Positions 9,211 to 17,076 of a DNA stretch of 64,000 nucleotides are shown here, one piece after another (position 1 is the stretch's first letter; every line of letters begins with the position of its first letter). The stretch covers positions 142,442 through 206,441 of the forward strand of contig NZ_PPHF01000187.1 in assembly GCF_002904335.1 (NCBI RefSeq). The letters run 5' to 3'. Under the pieces are notes generated by a model, which saw only the letters and a list, made by a program, of their open reading frames with translations, searched no databases and was not told the DNA's origin. A program made the translations under genes and the position numbers. Source of the stretch: Amycolatopsis sp. CA-126428. GTDB taxonomy: Bacteria > Actinomycetota > Actinomycetes > Mycobacteriales > Pseudonocardiaceae.

Positions 9211-10512
9211 TCAGAAGAAGAGGGTGGGGATGGCGGGTTCGCCGTGCGAAAGCTTGAGGCCCTCCCACGGCAAGCTGACCAGGCCGCGGCGCAGCCGCTG
9301 CCTCGCGTCGTCGAGCGTAGGCAGGTCGGGCGCCGGACGGCCAGCGCGGATCAGCGGGATCTGCAGCGGCCGGTCGTTGGCGTCCGGCTCGGGAGCGGCC
9401 CCCGAGGTCGTCCAGACGACCTCCTCGACCGCCGTGCCGGTGCCGCGGTGGCGCCGCAGCGCGGACTTGCGCCCGCCGCGCGACTCCTTGTGCGCGCTGC
9501 GCTTGGCGACCGGCTTGCCGTCCACTTCGACCAGCTTGTAGACCATCCCGGCGGTCGGCGCGCCGGACCCGGTGACCACCGAGGTGCCGACGCCGTAGGC
9601 GTCCACCGGCTCCGCGCGCAGCGCCGCGATGGCGTGCTCGTCCAGGTCACCGGACACCACGATCCGGGTGTCTTTCGCACCGAGGGAATCCAGCTGCTCG
9701 CGGGCGCGGCGGGCGAGCGGGCCGACGTCGCCGGAGTCGATCCGGATCGCGCCGAGCTCGGGCCCGGCGACGCGGACCGCCGTCTCGATGCCCGCGGTGA
9801 TGTCGTAGGTGTCGACCAGCAGCGTCGTGTCCGCGCCCATCTTGTCCACCTGGGCGCGGAAGGCCGCTTCCTCGCTGTCGTGCAGCAGCATGAAGGCGTG
9901 CGCGACGGTCCCGCGCGTCGGGATGCCGTAGCGGCGGCCGGCTTCCAGGTTGGACGTCGTCGCGAACCCGGCCAGGTAGGCGGCGCGGGCGGCGGCGACC
10001 GCGGCGTACTCGTGCGTGCGGCGGCCGCCCATCTCGATGATCGGGCGGCCGTGCGCGGCGCCGGACATCCGGGCGGCGGCCGACGCGATGGCGCTGTCGT
10101 GGTTGAGGATCGACAGCACCAGCGTCTCCAGCAGCACGCACTCGGCGAACGAGCCGGTGACGGTGAGGATCGGCGAGCCCGGGAAGTACAGCTCGCCTTC
10201 GGGGTAGCCGTCGATGTCGCCCGAGAACTCGTAGTCGGCGAGCCAGCCCAACGTCGCTTCATCGACGACCGCGGTGGCCTCCAGCTGCGCCAGCTCGGCG
10301 TCGGTGAAGCGGAAGTCCGCGATCGCGTCGAGGACCCGCGCGGTGCCCGCCACGACGCCGTAGCGCCGCCCGTCCGGCAGCCTCCTGGCGAAAACTTCGA
10401 ACACGCAGGGCCGCACGTGCGTCCCGTCGGCGAGTGCGCTGCCCAGCATGGTCAGCTCGTAGTGGTCGGTGAGCAGCGCAGTGCTGGCCGTGACCGGCTC
10501 CGGTGAACCCAT
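9211..10512 (-). CDS. pncB: Nicotinate phosphoribosyltransferase
   Basis: Converts nicotinate and PRPP to nicotinate mononucleotide, the second step of NAD salvage after PncA. The 433-residue length fits the family. Recognisable blocks are the N-terminal TDHYELTM substrate segment, FEVFARRLPDGRRYG, the IEMGGRRTHE loop carrying the regulatory histidine, LLVDTYD, IRIDSGD and the GVGTSVVTG phosphate-binding turn. It leads the transcript pncB-pncA-aldolase with short gaps. clpS is divergent, and the 74-base gap between them must hold both promoters. Confidence 0.94.
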   Translation of the reverse strand: MGSPEPVTASTALLTDHYELTMLGSALADGTHVRPCVFEVFARRLPDGRRYGVVAGTARVLDAIADFRFTDAELAQLEATAVVDEATLGWLADYEFSGDIDGYPEGELYFPGSPILTVTGSFAECVLLETLVLSILNHDSAIASAAARMSGAAHGRPIIEMGGRRTHEYAAVAAARAAYLAGFATTSNLEAGRRYGIPTRGTVAHAFMLLHDSEEAAFRAQVDKMGADTTLLVDTYDITAGIETAVRVAGPELGAIRIDSGDVGPLARRAREQLDSLGAKDTRIVVSGDLDEHAIAALRAEPVDAYGVGTSVVTGSGAPTAGMVYKLVEVDGKPVAKRSAHKESRGGRKSALRRHRGTGTAVEEVVWTTSGAAPEPDANDRPLQIPLIRAGRPAPDLPTLDDARQRLRRGLVSLPWEGLKLSHGEPAIPTLFF

Positions 10513-10586
10513 GGGGTAAGCCTATTCACCCACATGGCCGGACCTGGCGCGGCGTACCCCGTCACCCCCGTGACACCATGGGGTGC

Positions 10587-10886
10587 ATGTCCACGCCTGT
10601 CGCATCCGAACAGACGCAGGTCGAACCGGCCGGAGCGGAAGTCGCCGAGTCGGACACACCGTGGCGGACCGTGGTGTGGAACGACCCGGTCAACCTGATG
10701 TCGTACGTGACGTACGTCTTCCAGAAGCTGTTCGGCTACAGCCGTGACCACGCCACCAAGCTCATGCTGGACGTGCACCAGAAGGGCAAGGCGATCGTGT
10801 CGTCCGGCAGCAAGGAGAAGGTGGAGACGGACGTGGCGAAACTCCACGCGGCCGGCCTCTGGGCCACCATGGAGCAGCCCTCGTGA
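10587..10886 (+). CDS. clpS: ATP-dependent Clp protease adaptor ClpS
   Basis: Adaptor that delivers N-degron substrates to the ClpA/ClpC-ClpP protease. The 99-residue protein has a flexible acidic N-terminus and the ClpS core: VVWNDPVNLMSYVTYVF (Asn-Asp pocket residues), HATKLMLDVHQKG and a final VAKLHAAGLWATM. The start is uncertain because an in-frame ATG also lies at 10578 and neither has a strong ribosome site; the downstream ATG gives the usual length. The next gene overlaps by four bases. A short palindrome, GTCAC-CCCC-GTGAC at 10561-10574, lies just upstream. Confidence 0.93.
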   Translation: MSTPVASEQTQVEPAGAEVAESDTPWRTVVWNDPVNLMSYVTYVFQKLFGYSRDHATKLMLDVHQKGKAIVSSGSKEKVETDVAKLHAAGLWATMEQPS

Positions 10887-11440
10887 ACGGTTGGCGGCGC
10901 AAGGGCGCGGTGATCCACGCGGGGTTCGAGCAGCAGGAAGCGGCCGTGCTGCGCGGGCTGGTCAGCCAGCTCGAAGACATGCTCACCGCGCGGGCCGAAG
11001 AGGCGCCCCAGGACGAGCTCGCCGAGCTCACCGGCATCCGGACCGGGCCCAGCGAGTCGCCGGACGACCCGGTGCTGTCGCGCCTGCTCCCGGACTTCCA
11101 CAAGCTCGACCCGGACAACCCGTCGCGGGAGGACATCGACTCCGTCGCGGCGATGCGGTCGCTGCACGAGCCGGAGCTGCTCGACATCAAGGTCGGCGTG
11201 GCCAAGATCGTGCTCGACACGCTGCCCCGCGACGGCGGCCACGTCCGGCTGACCGAGGAGCAGGCCGACGCGTGGCTGGGTGCGCTGAACGACGTCCGCC
11301 TGGCGCTCGGCACCGCGCTCGACGTCACCGAGGACATGCCCGACGAGCTGCCCGAGGACGACCCGCGGGCCCCGCACCTGGGCGTCTACCACTGGCTGAC
11401 CTGGGTGCAGGAGACGCTGATCCAGGCGCTGACCGGATGA
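10883..11440 (+). CDS. DUF2017 domain protein
   Basis: A 185-residue cytoplasmic protein of the actinobacterial DUF2017 family, almost always found directly after clpS. It is largely helical and acidic with no catalytic motif I recognise; the N-terminal segment WRRKGAVIHAGFEQQE and the C-terminal YHWLTWVQETLIQ are family-like. The GTG start sits in the clpS stop (GTGA overlap) and its own stop overlaps the start of the peptidase gene. The three genes therefore form one translationally coupled unit, which suggests a link to regulated proteolysis. Function not established. Confidence 0.85.
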   Translation: MNGWRRKGAVIHAGFEQQEAAVLRGLVSQLEDMLTARAEEAPQDELAELTGIRTGPSESPDDPVLSRLLPDFHKLDPDNPSREDIDSVAAMRSLHEPELLDIKVGVAKIVLDTLPRDGGHVRLTEEQADAWLGALNDVRLALGTALDVTEDMPDELPEDDPRAPHLGVYHWLTWVQETLIQALTG

Positions 11441-12429
11441 TCACCGACGTGCCGGGTGTCCTGGTCGGGCACCACGAGCGGGTCGGCGACGGCTGGGCCA
11501 CCGGGACGACGGTGGTGCTGGTGCCCGAGGGCGCGGTCGGCGCGGTCGACCAGCGCGGTGGCGCACCCGGCACGCGGGAGACCAACCTGCTGGAGCCGGA
11601 GAACCTGGTGCAGCGGGTCAACGCCGTCTGCCTCTCGGGCGGATCGGCGTACGGCCTCGCCGCGGCCGACGGCGTGATGCGGTGGCTTTCGGAGCGCAAC
11701 CTGGGCTTTCCCGTCGGGACGCAGCCGCACGAGGTGGTGCCGATCGTGCCCGCGGCCGTGCTGTTCGACCTGCCGCGCAGCGACTGGGGCAACCGGCCCG
11801 ACGCGTCCTTCGGCTACGCGGCGTGCGACGCGGCTGCGCGCTCGTTCGAGCTGGGCACGGTTGGGGCCGGTGCGGGGGCGGCCGTGGGGTCGCTGAAGGG
11901 CGGGATCGGCTCGGCCGGCGAAGTCGTCGGCGAGTTCACGGTCGGGGCGCTCGCGGCGGTCAACGCGGCCGGCGAGGCCGTGGACCTGACGACGGGCCGG
12001 GCGTACGCCGCCGACCACGGCGATTTCGGCGTCCAGTGGCCTTCACGGGCCGCTGACCTGCCCTCCCGCCGGACGGACCTCAACACGACCATCGGCGTCG
12101 TCGCGGTCGACGCGGCACTGTCCAAGGCCGAAGCACGGCGGATCGCCGTCGCGGCGCAGGACGGGCTGGCGCGAGCCGTGCGCCCGGCCCACACGATGTT
12201 CGACGGCGACACGGTGTTCGCGCTGGCCACAGGGGCGCACGAGCTGCCGGACGCGAGCGGCCCGTTCGGCGCGGTGGCCCGGCCGGCGGCGCTGGACGCG
12301 CTGTGCTCGGCGGCGGCGCGGGTGTTCGCGCGGGCGATGGTGCACGGCCTGCTGGCGGCGACGACGGCCGGCGGGGTGCCGGCTTACCGGGACGTCTGGC
12401 CGGAAGCGTTCGGTCAGCCGCCCGGGTAG
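11437..12429 (+). CDS. P1 family (DmpA-like) aminopeptidase
   Basis: N-terminal-nucleophile peptidase of family S58/P1, made as one chain that cuts itself in two. It is 330 residues long. The likely self-cleavage nucleophile is the threonine of NTTIGVVAVDA near residue 220, as in related enzymes with Thr or Ser here. Other family features are LSGGSAYGLAAADGV and the Gly-rich GAGAGAAVG loop before the linker. No signal peptide, so it probably acts in the cytoplasm on small peptides or beta-peptides. The ATG overlaps the DUF2017 stop. The final 16 bases overlap a convergent gene. Confidence 0.9.
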   Translation: MITDVPGVLVGHHERVGDGWATGTTVVLVPEGAVGAVDQRGGAPGTRETNLLEPENLVQRVNAVCLSGGSAYGLAAADGVMRWLSERNLGFPVGTQPHEVVPIVPAAVLFDLPRSDWGNRPDASFGYAACDAAARSFELGTVGAGAGAAVGSLKGGIGSAGEVVGEFTVGALAAVNAAGEAVDLTTGRAYAADHGDFGVQWPSRAADLPSRRTDLNTTIGVVAVDAALSKAEARRIAVAAQDGLARAVRPAHTMFDGDTVFALATGAHELPDASGPFGAVARPAALDALCSAAARVFARAMVHGLLAATTAGGVPAYRDVWPEAFGQPPG

Positions 12430-12794
12430 GGGTCTTCGGGCAGGGCGTCGCCGCTGACCTCGAGGTTCGCCGCGCGGACGACGCTCACGTACTCCTCGTC
12501 GATCTCCATGTCGATCCCGCCGACGGACAGGATCGGCCCGAGCGAGGGGTGGATCTCGAGCGGGCCCAGTTCGGTGCTGCGCGGCAGGCGTTCCCAGATC
12601 TGCTTCGGCCGGTTCAGGGTCCAGCGGCTGCACGCCAGCAGGGTCACGTGCCGGTCGGTGACCATGACCAGGAACCCGACGCGCATGCGTGAGCGGTTGA
12701 CGTAGAGCGACATCCCCGGGATCACGTACTGGATCCGCTCGTCCGTGCCCAGGTACATCCGGCATCGATCGCGGATTTTCGACGACAGTGGCAC
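12414..12794 (-). CDS. Conserved actinobacterial hypothetical protein
   Basis: A 126-residue protein of unknown function. It has a hydrophobic strand pair (GFLVMVTDRHVTLLAC) followed by an Arg/Trp-rich segment and an acidic C-terminal part, with no signal peptide. The pattern of beta strands resembles PH-like domains of actinobacteria, but that is only an impression. Coding statistics fit a real gene: it stays open to a natural ATG and its third positions are GC-rich. It ends convergently inside the last codons of the peptidase gene. Confidence 0.7.
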   Translation of the reverse strand: MPLSSKIRDRCRMYLGTDERIQYVIPGMSLYVNRSRMRVGFLVMVTDRHVTLLACSRWTLNRPKQIWERLPRSTELGPLEIHPSLGPILSVGGIDMEIDEEYVSVVRAANLEVSGDALPEDPYPGG

Positions 12795-12875
12795 CCGGTC
12801 AGTATCCCGGGAACGGCTGGTGAGCGGTAGCTCTCATCATCTGGACGCGCTTTGTCCACCACCTAAGATGTCGGT

Positions 12876-13283
12876 GTGCTCCGGATCCGCCGTGAACTCG
12901 TCGACGAGATCGTCGCCCATGCCCGCCGTGACCACCCCGACGAGGCGTGCGGGGTGATCGCCGGGCCCGAGGGCTCGGATTCCCCCGAGCGGTTCATCCC
13001 CATGCTCAACGCGGCCCGGTCGCCGACGTTCTACGAGTTCGACTCCGGTGACCTGCTGAAGCTCTACCGCGAGATGGCCGCGAACGACGAGGTGCCGGTG
13101 GTGATCTACCACTCGCACACCGCGACCGAGGCCTACCCGTCGCGGACCGACGCGAACATCGCGGCCGAGCCGGACGCGCACTACGTGCTCGTCTCCACCC
13201 GCGACCCCGAAGTGCACGAGTTCCGGTCGTACCGGATCGTGGACGCCGAGATCACCGAGGAGCCGGTCGAGATCCTCGGCTGA
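12876..13283 (+). CDS. mec: Mec-type M67 (JAMM) metallopeptidase
   Basis: Zinc peptidase that releases cysteine from the C-terminus of the carrier protein CysO. The 135-residue JAB1/MPN domain shows the JAMM zinc site: E23, H79 and H81 in YHSHTATEAYPSRTD, and D92. The GTG at 12876 begins the first strand of the fold. The carrier gene cysO and the synthase cysM follow in order with no other gene between, the same arrangement as in M. tuberculosis, so the pathway assignment is strong. Confidence 0.93.
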   Translation: MLRIRRELVDEIVAHARRDHPDEACGVIAGPEGSDSPERFIPMLNAARSPTFYEFDSGDLLKLYREMAANDEVPVVIYHSHTATEAYPSRTDANIAAEPDAHYVLVSTRDPEVHEFRSYRIVDAEITEEPVEILG

Positions 13284-13348
13284 GCTCACGGAATAAACCG
13301 CCGCGCCACCGGCGTCTGCGTGTAAGAACCCACCGGAGGTAAGAACCC

Positions 13349-13621
13349 ATGGCCGTGACCGTCTCCATCCCGACGATCCTGCGCACCCACACCGGCGGCG
13401 AGAAGTCCGTCGAGGCGAAGGGCGCGACCGTCCTCGAGGTCATCGACGACGTCGAGTCCCGCCACGCGGGCATCAAGGGCCGCCTGGTGAAGGAGGAGAA
13501 GCTGCACCGCTTCATCAACGTCTACGTCAACGACGAGGACGTGCGCTTCGCCGGCGGGCTCGAGGCCGAGGTCAAGGACGGCGACACCCTGACCATCCTC
13601 CCCGCCGTGGCCGGTGGCTGA
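13349..13621 (+). CDS. cysO: Sulfur-carrier protein CysO (MoaD/ThiS family)
   Basis: Ubiquitin-like sulfur carrier: its C-terminal thiocarboxylate donates sulfur to make a protein-bound cysteine. The 90-residue protein has the beta-grasp pattern and ends in the required AVAGG tail (Gly-Gly at 89-90). The ATG follows a good GGAGG site in the short mec-cysO gap. cysM begins 3 bases after its stop. An activating MoeZ-type enzyme, needed to load the sulfur, is not in this window. Confidence 0.95.
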   Translation: MAVTVSIPTILRTHTGGEKSVEAKGATVLEVIDDVESRHAGIKGRLVKEEKLHRFINVYVNDEDVRFAGGLEAEVKDGDTLTILPAVAGG

Positions 13622-13624
13622 TCG

Positions 13625-14575
13625 ATGGCTCGCTTCGAGTCGCTGCTCGACGCGCTCGGCGGCACCCCGCTGGTCGGGCTGCCCCGGCTCTCCCCGACGC
13701 ACGACGTGCGCCTGTGGGCCAAGCTGGAGGACCGCAACCCGACGGGTTCGATCAAGGACCGGCCCGCGCTGGCCATGATCGAAGCCGCCGAGCGCGAAGG
13801 CAAGCTGCGGCGCGGCTCCACGATCCTGGAGCCGACGTCGGGCAACACCGGGATTTCGCTGGCGATGGCCGCCAAGCTCAAGGGCTACGGGCTGGTCTGC
13901 GTGATGCCGGAGAACACGTCGACCGAGCGCAAGCAGCTGCTGCAGGCCTACGGCGCGCGAATCGTCTTCTCGCCGGCCGCGGGTGGCTCGAACGAGGCCG
14001 TCCGGCGGGCGAAGGAGCTGGCCGAGGCGAACCCCGACTGGGTGATGCTCTACCAGTACGGCAACCCGGCCAACGCCGACGCGCACTACCGCGGCACCGG
14101 GCCGGAGCTGCTCAAGGACCTGCCGACGCTGACGCACTTCGTCGGCGGCCTCGGCACGACGGGCACGCTCGTCGGCGTCGGGCGCTACCTGCACGAGGCG
14201 AAGCCGGACGTCCGGATCATCGCGGCCGAGCCGCGCTACGGCGAGCTGGTGTACGGCCTGCGCAACCTCGACGAGGGGTTCGTGCCGGAGCTGTACGACC
14301 CTTCGGTGCTCAACGGCCGCTACTCCGTGGGGGCGTACGACGCGTTGCGGCGCACCCGGGAGCTGCTGGAGAACGAAGGCATCTTCGCGGGCATCTCGAC
14401 GGGCGCGGTGCTGCACGCGGCCTTGGCGGTGGCCGAGAAGGCCGCGGCCAAGGGCGACCCGGCGGACGTGGCGTTCGTCGTCGCGGACGCCGGGTGGAAG
14501 TACCTGTCCACCGGGGCCTACGCGGGGTCGCTCGACGAGGCGGCCCAGCGGCTCGACGGGCAGCTCTGGGCCTGA
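13625..14575 (+). CDS. cysM: O-phosphoserine-dependent cysteine synthase CysM
   Basis: PLP enzyme that joins O-phosphoserine-derived aminoacrylate to the CysO thiocarboxylate. The 316-residue protein carries the PLP lysine K44 in NPTGSIKDRP, the TSGNTGIS substrate loop and the phosphate-binding GLGTTGT loop. The extended C-terminus ending in QLWA is typical of mycobacterial CysM, where the tail closes the active site. The substrate O-phosphoserine is made in the pathway completed by serB in the same window. The 3' 266 bases are overlapped by the antisense reading frame of the MBL gene. Confidence 0.94.
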   Translation: MARFESLLDALGGTPLVGLPRLSPTHDVRLWAKLEDRNPTGSIKDRPALAMIEAAEREGKLRRGSTILEPTSGNTGISLAMAAKLKGYGLVCVMPENTSTERKQLLQAYGARIVFSPAAGGSNEAVRRAKELAEANPDWVMLYQYGNPANADAHYRGTGPELLKDLPTLTHFVGGLGTTGTLVGVGRYLHEAKPDVRIIAAEPRYGELVYGLRNLDEGFVPELYDPSVLNGRYSVGAYDALRRTRELLENEGIFAGISTGAVLHAALAVAEKAAAKGDPADVAFVVADAGWKYLSTGAYAGSLDEAAQRLDGQLWA

Positions 14576-15404
14576 GTCGCCCGGCCTGCCACAGCGCGGG
14601 CAGGGCGAGGTCGACACCGTCGGTCCGCGCGAGCCGCTCGGAAGTGGCCACGGTCGCCCCCAGGTCGTCGAACGGCTTCGGCAGCAGCTTGAGCGGCTTG
14701 GACAGCGGGCGCCAGAAGGCGTCCCAGTGGATCGGGCGGACGACGCGCGGGCCGAGCGCGCCGACGATCTCCCGCCAGTACCGCTCTCGCCACTCCTCGG
14801 TTTGCTTGCCGGCCGCTCCGATGCCGAGGTAGACGACGTCCGCCGAGTAGCCGGTGAGCGCTCCGGGCACGAAGTTCGCCGACGCGTGGACCGCGACGCT
14901 GCCCGCCGCGTGCGCGATGTGGAACGAGTAGCACCGCCCGGTCTTGAAGGCTTTCGCCTTGGCCGGCAGCCGGACCGGCTCGGTGATCTCACCGGGCACC
15001 CGGTCGCCGGCACTGTGCTCGGTGTCGACCGGGGTCACCGTGAAGGCGCCGAACTCGACGGGCCGGCCCGGGACCAGTTCCTCGAACGGCCCGGCGGCCA
15101 GGCCGTAGCCCTCCTGGACCTTCCGGGTCGACGGTGAGCCGGCCAGCGTGGCCCCGGTCAGCTCGGCGACGACCGGCGCGTCGAGGGCGTGGTCGACGTG
15201 GAAGTGCGCCATCAGCACGGCGTCGACTTCCGTGATCCCGAGGCGGCGCAGGGCCTCCTCGATCCGGCCGCGGTCCGGCGCCACGCGTGTCGCCAGCTTC
15301 AGCAGCGACGGCCGGGAGAAGAAGCCGTCGACCAGGACCGCCGAACTCCCGTCGGTGACCAGGACGTTCGAAACCCCGGCGAACGCCGTGCGCGATTCGG
15401 GCAT
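14310..15404 (-). CDS. MBL-fold metallo-hydrolase with antisense C-terminal extension
   Basis: Metallo-beta-lactamase-fold hydrolase of unknown substrate; the zinc motif is HFHVDHA near residue 72, with a later DTEHSAGD and an RPIHWDAF segment. Family-like sequence ends around LPALWQAG near base 14580. From there the frame runs another 90 codons antisense to the cysM C-terminus as an Arg/Pro-rich stretch with no domain character. Either the stop codon was lost or the frame carries an error. The start is also uncertain: the ATG at 15404 lies only 10 bases from the divergent racemase start, and another ATG at 15416 would overlap it. Confidence 0.75.
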   Translation of the reverse strand: MPESRTAFAGVSNVLVTDGSSAVLVDGFFSRPSLLKLATRVAPDRGRIEEALRRLGITEVDAVLMAHFHVDHALDAPVVAELTGATLAGSPSTRKVQEGYGLAAGPFEELVPGRPVEFGAFTVTPVDTEHSAGDRVPGEITEPVRLPAKAKAFKTGRCYSFHIAHAAGSVAVHASANFVPGALTGYSADVVYLGIGAAGKQTEEWRERYWREIVGALGPRVVRPIHWDAFWRPLSKPLKLLPKPFDDLGATVATSERLARTDGVDLALPALWQAGRLRPRAARRAAGPPRRATPRRPRWTGTSTRRPRRRTPRPPGRPWPRPSRPPPRPRAAPRPSRCPRRCLRSPAAPGCAATRRTPPRSSGR

Positions 15405-15414
15405 GCTGGGGAGC

Positions 15415-16131
15415 ATGAAGGTCATCGGGCTGCTCGGCGGCATGAGCTGGGAATCCTCGATCGAGTACTACCGGCTCGTCAACGAGCGGGTGAAGAGCGT
15501 CCTCGGCGGGTTCCACTCCGCGCACACCGTGCTCTACTCCGTCGACTTCGCCGCCATCGAAGCCATGCAGGCCGACGGCCGCTGGGACGACGCCGGTGCC
15601 GAGCTGAACCGGGCCGCCAAGGCCCTCGAAGCCGCCGGGGCCGACTTCGTCGTGCTGTGCACCAACACCATGCACAAGGTCGCCGAGCAGCTGGAAGACG
15701 GCCTCGGCATCCCGCTGCTGCACCTCGGCGACGCCACCGCCGCGGCCATCAAGGCCGCCGGTCTCGGCCGGGTCGGGCTGCTCGGGACCGGCTTCACCAT
15801 GGGGCAGCCCTTCTACCGCGACCGCCTCGCCGCGCACGGGCTCGACGTGCTCGTGCCCGGCGCCGAAGACCGCGACCTCGTGCACCGGATCATCTACGAC
15901 GAGCTGGTGCTCGGTGTCGTGAAGCCCGAATCCCGCGCGGCCTACCGCGGCGTGATCGCGCGGCTGGCCGGTGCGGGCGCCGAGGGCGTCATCTACGGCT
16001 GCACCGAGATCGAGCTGCTTGTCGGGCCGCAGGACAGCCCGGTGCCGACGTTCCCCACGACCCGCCTGCACGCCGAGGCGGCGGTGGACTACGCCCTGGG
16101 CACCACCGCGCTGCCCGTGCGGCCCGCCTGA
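15415..16131 (+). CDS. Aspartate/glutamate racemase family protein
   Basis: Cofactor-independent amino acid racemase. The 238-residue protein has two pseudo-symmetric halves, each with its catalytic cysteine: C82 in VLCTNTMHK and C196 in YGCTEIE. The N-terminal GLLGGMSWESSIEYY is the usual signature of aspartate racemase-like proteins. This family also includes hydantoin and allantoin racemases, so substrate is unproven. The ATG at 15415 follows a purine-rich GGGGAG at short spacing. MurI, a second racemase of the same superfamily, lies 1.6 kb downstream. Confidence 0.88.
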   Translation: MKVIGLLGGMSWESSIEYYRLVNERVKSVLGGFHSAHTVLYSVDFAAIEAMQADGRWDDAGAELNRAAKALEAAGADFVVLCTNTMHKVAEQLEDGLGIPLLHLGDATAAAIKAAGLGRVGLLGTGFTMGQPFYRDRLAAHGLDVLVPGAEDRDLVHRIIYDELVLGVVKPESRAAYRGVIARLAGAGAEGVIYGCTEIELLVGPQDSPVPTFPTTRLHAEAAVDYALGTTALPVRPA

Positions 16132-16133
16132 GG

Positions 16134-16985
16134 TCACACGCCGACCACCGCCTCGCCGCCCGTGTGCGCTTCGTGCTGCGCGACGACCTGCCGCCAGAGC
16201 CGCTCGCGCTCCTCGTCCGTGAACTGCGCCGGTGAGACGCCGAACACGTCGGCCGCCGCCGTCCACCAGGCCGGCGGCGACTCGATCAGCTCCTTGACGC
16301 CGTGGCGGTTCAGGGTCAGCGCCCGCAGGGTGTCGACGCCGGCCGCGTCGCGCCGCTGGAGCACGCAGACCCGCACGAACCCGGACTCCGGCGCCGTCGA
16401 CAGCCACGCGTGCTTCTCGGCGAAGTCGGCCATCTCCGCCGGGCCGGGTGCGAAGTCGAAGCCGGTGAAGCTGCCCGAGGGGTCGTGGTCGAACCGCCAG
16501 CCACCCGGCGCCACCTCCGACGGCCGCAGCCGGTAGGTGTGCGGGCCCTGGACGTAGGTGCCTTCCCGGAGGGGGAGCGGCTCGTGGAGGCCGTCGCCCA
16601 GCCCGGCGTCCACCAGCCAGGTCGCCGACGGGTCTTCGGGCAGGCCGGTGACGGTCAGGGCCAGGTGGTTCCGGTCGACGTTCGGCGCGTCCGCGGCGCC
16701 GCCCTGCACCCCGCCGTGGTGGCGCGTGACCTGGTATCCGAGGGCCCGCAGCAGCGCCGAGAACGCCCCGTTCAGGTGGTAGCAGTACCCGCCGCGGCCC
16801 CGCAGGATCCGCGCCAGCGACGCCGACGGCTCGAGCGAGGTCGTCCGCCCGAGCTGGATCTCCAGCGGCTCGTACGGCACCCGTTCCACGTGTGCCGCGT
16901 GCAGCCGCCGCAGGGCGCCGGCGCTCGGCGGCTCCGCGTCGAGGCCGAGCCGCTGCAGGTATCCGGTGACGTCGAAGTTCCCCAT
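16134..16985 (-). CDS. nat: Arylamine N-acetyltransferase
   Basis: Transfers acetyl groups from acetyl-CoA to arylamines or hydrazines; in mycobacteria it is linked to cholesterol breakdown and isoniazid acetylation. The 283-residue protein has the full Cys-His-Asp triad: C68 in GRGGYCYHLNG, H107 in RNHLAL and D126 in LVDAGLGD. Length and the preceding RVPYEPLEI segment match the family. It converges on the racemase gene with a 2-base gap and is probably transcribed alone. No sterol genes are seen in the window. Confidence 0.95.
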   Translation of the reverse strand: MGNFDVTGYLQRLGLDAEPPSAGALRRLHAAHVERVPYEPLEIQLGRTTSLEPSASLARILRGRGGYCYHLNGAFSALLRALGYQVTRHHGGVQGGAADAPNVDRNHLALTVTGLPEDPSATWLVDAGLGDGLHEPLPLREGTYVQGPHTYRLRPSEVAPGGWRFDHDPSGSFTGFDFAPGPAEMADFAEKHAWLSTAPESGFVRVCVLQRRDAAGVDTLRALTLNRHGVKELIESPPAWWTAAADVFGVSPAQFTDEERERLWRQVVAQHEAHTGGEAVVGV

Positions 16986-17076
16986 GCCGCCACGGTAGCG
17001 GCGACCCCCGACAAAACCCGCGGATCAGGGATTTCACCCGAGGTGGAGGGGCCACGGCCCGCCGTAGCCTCGAAGG

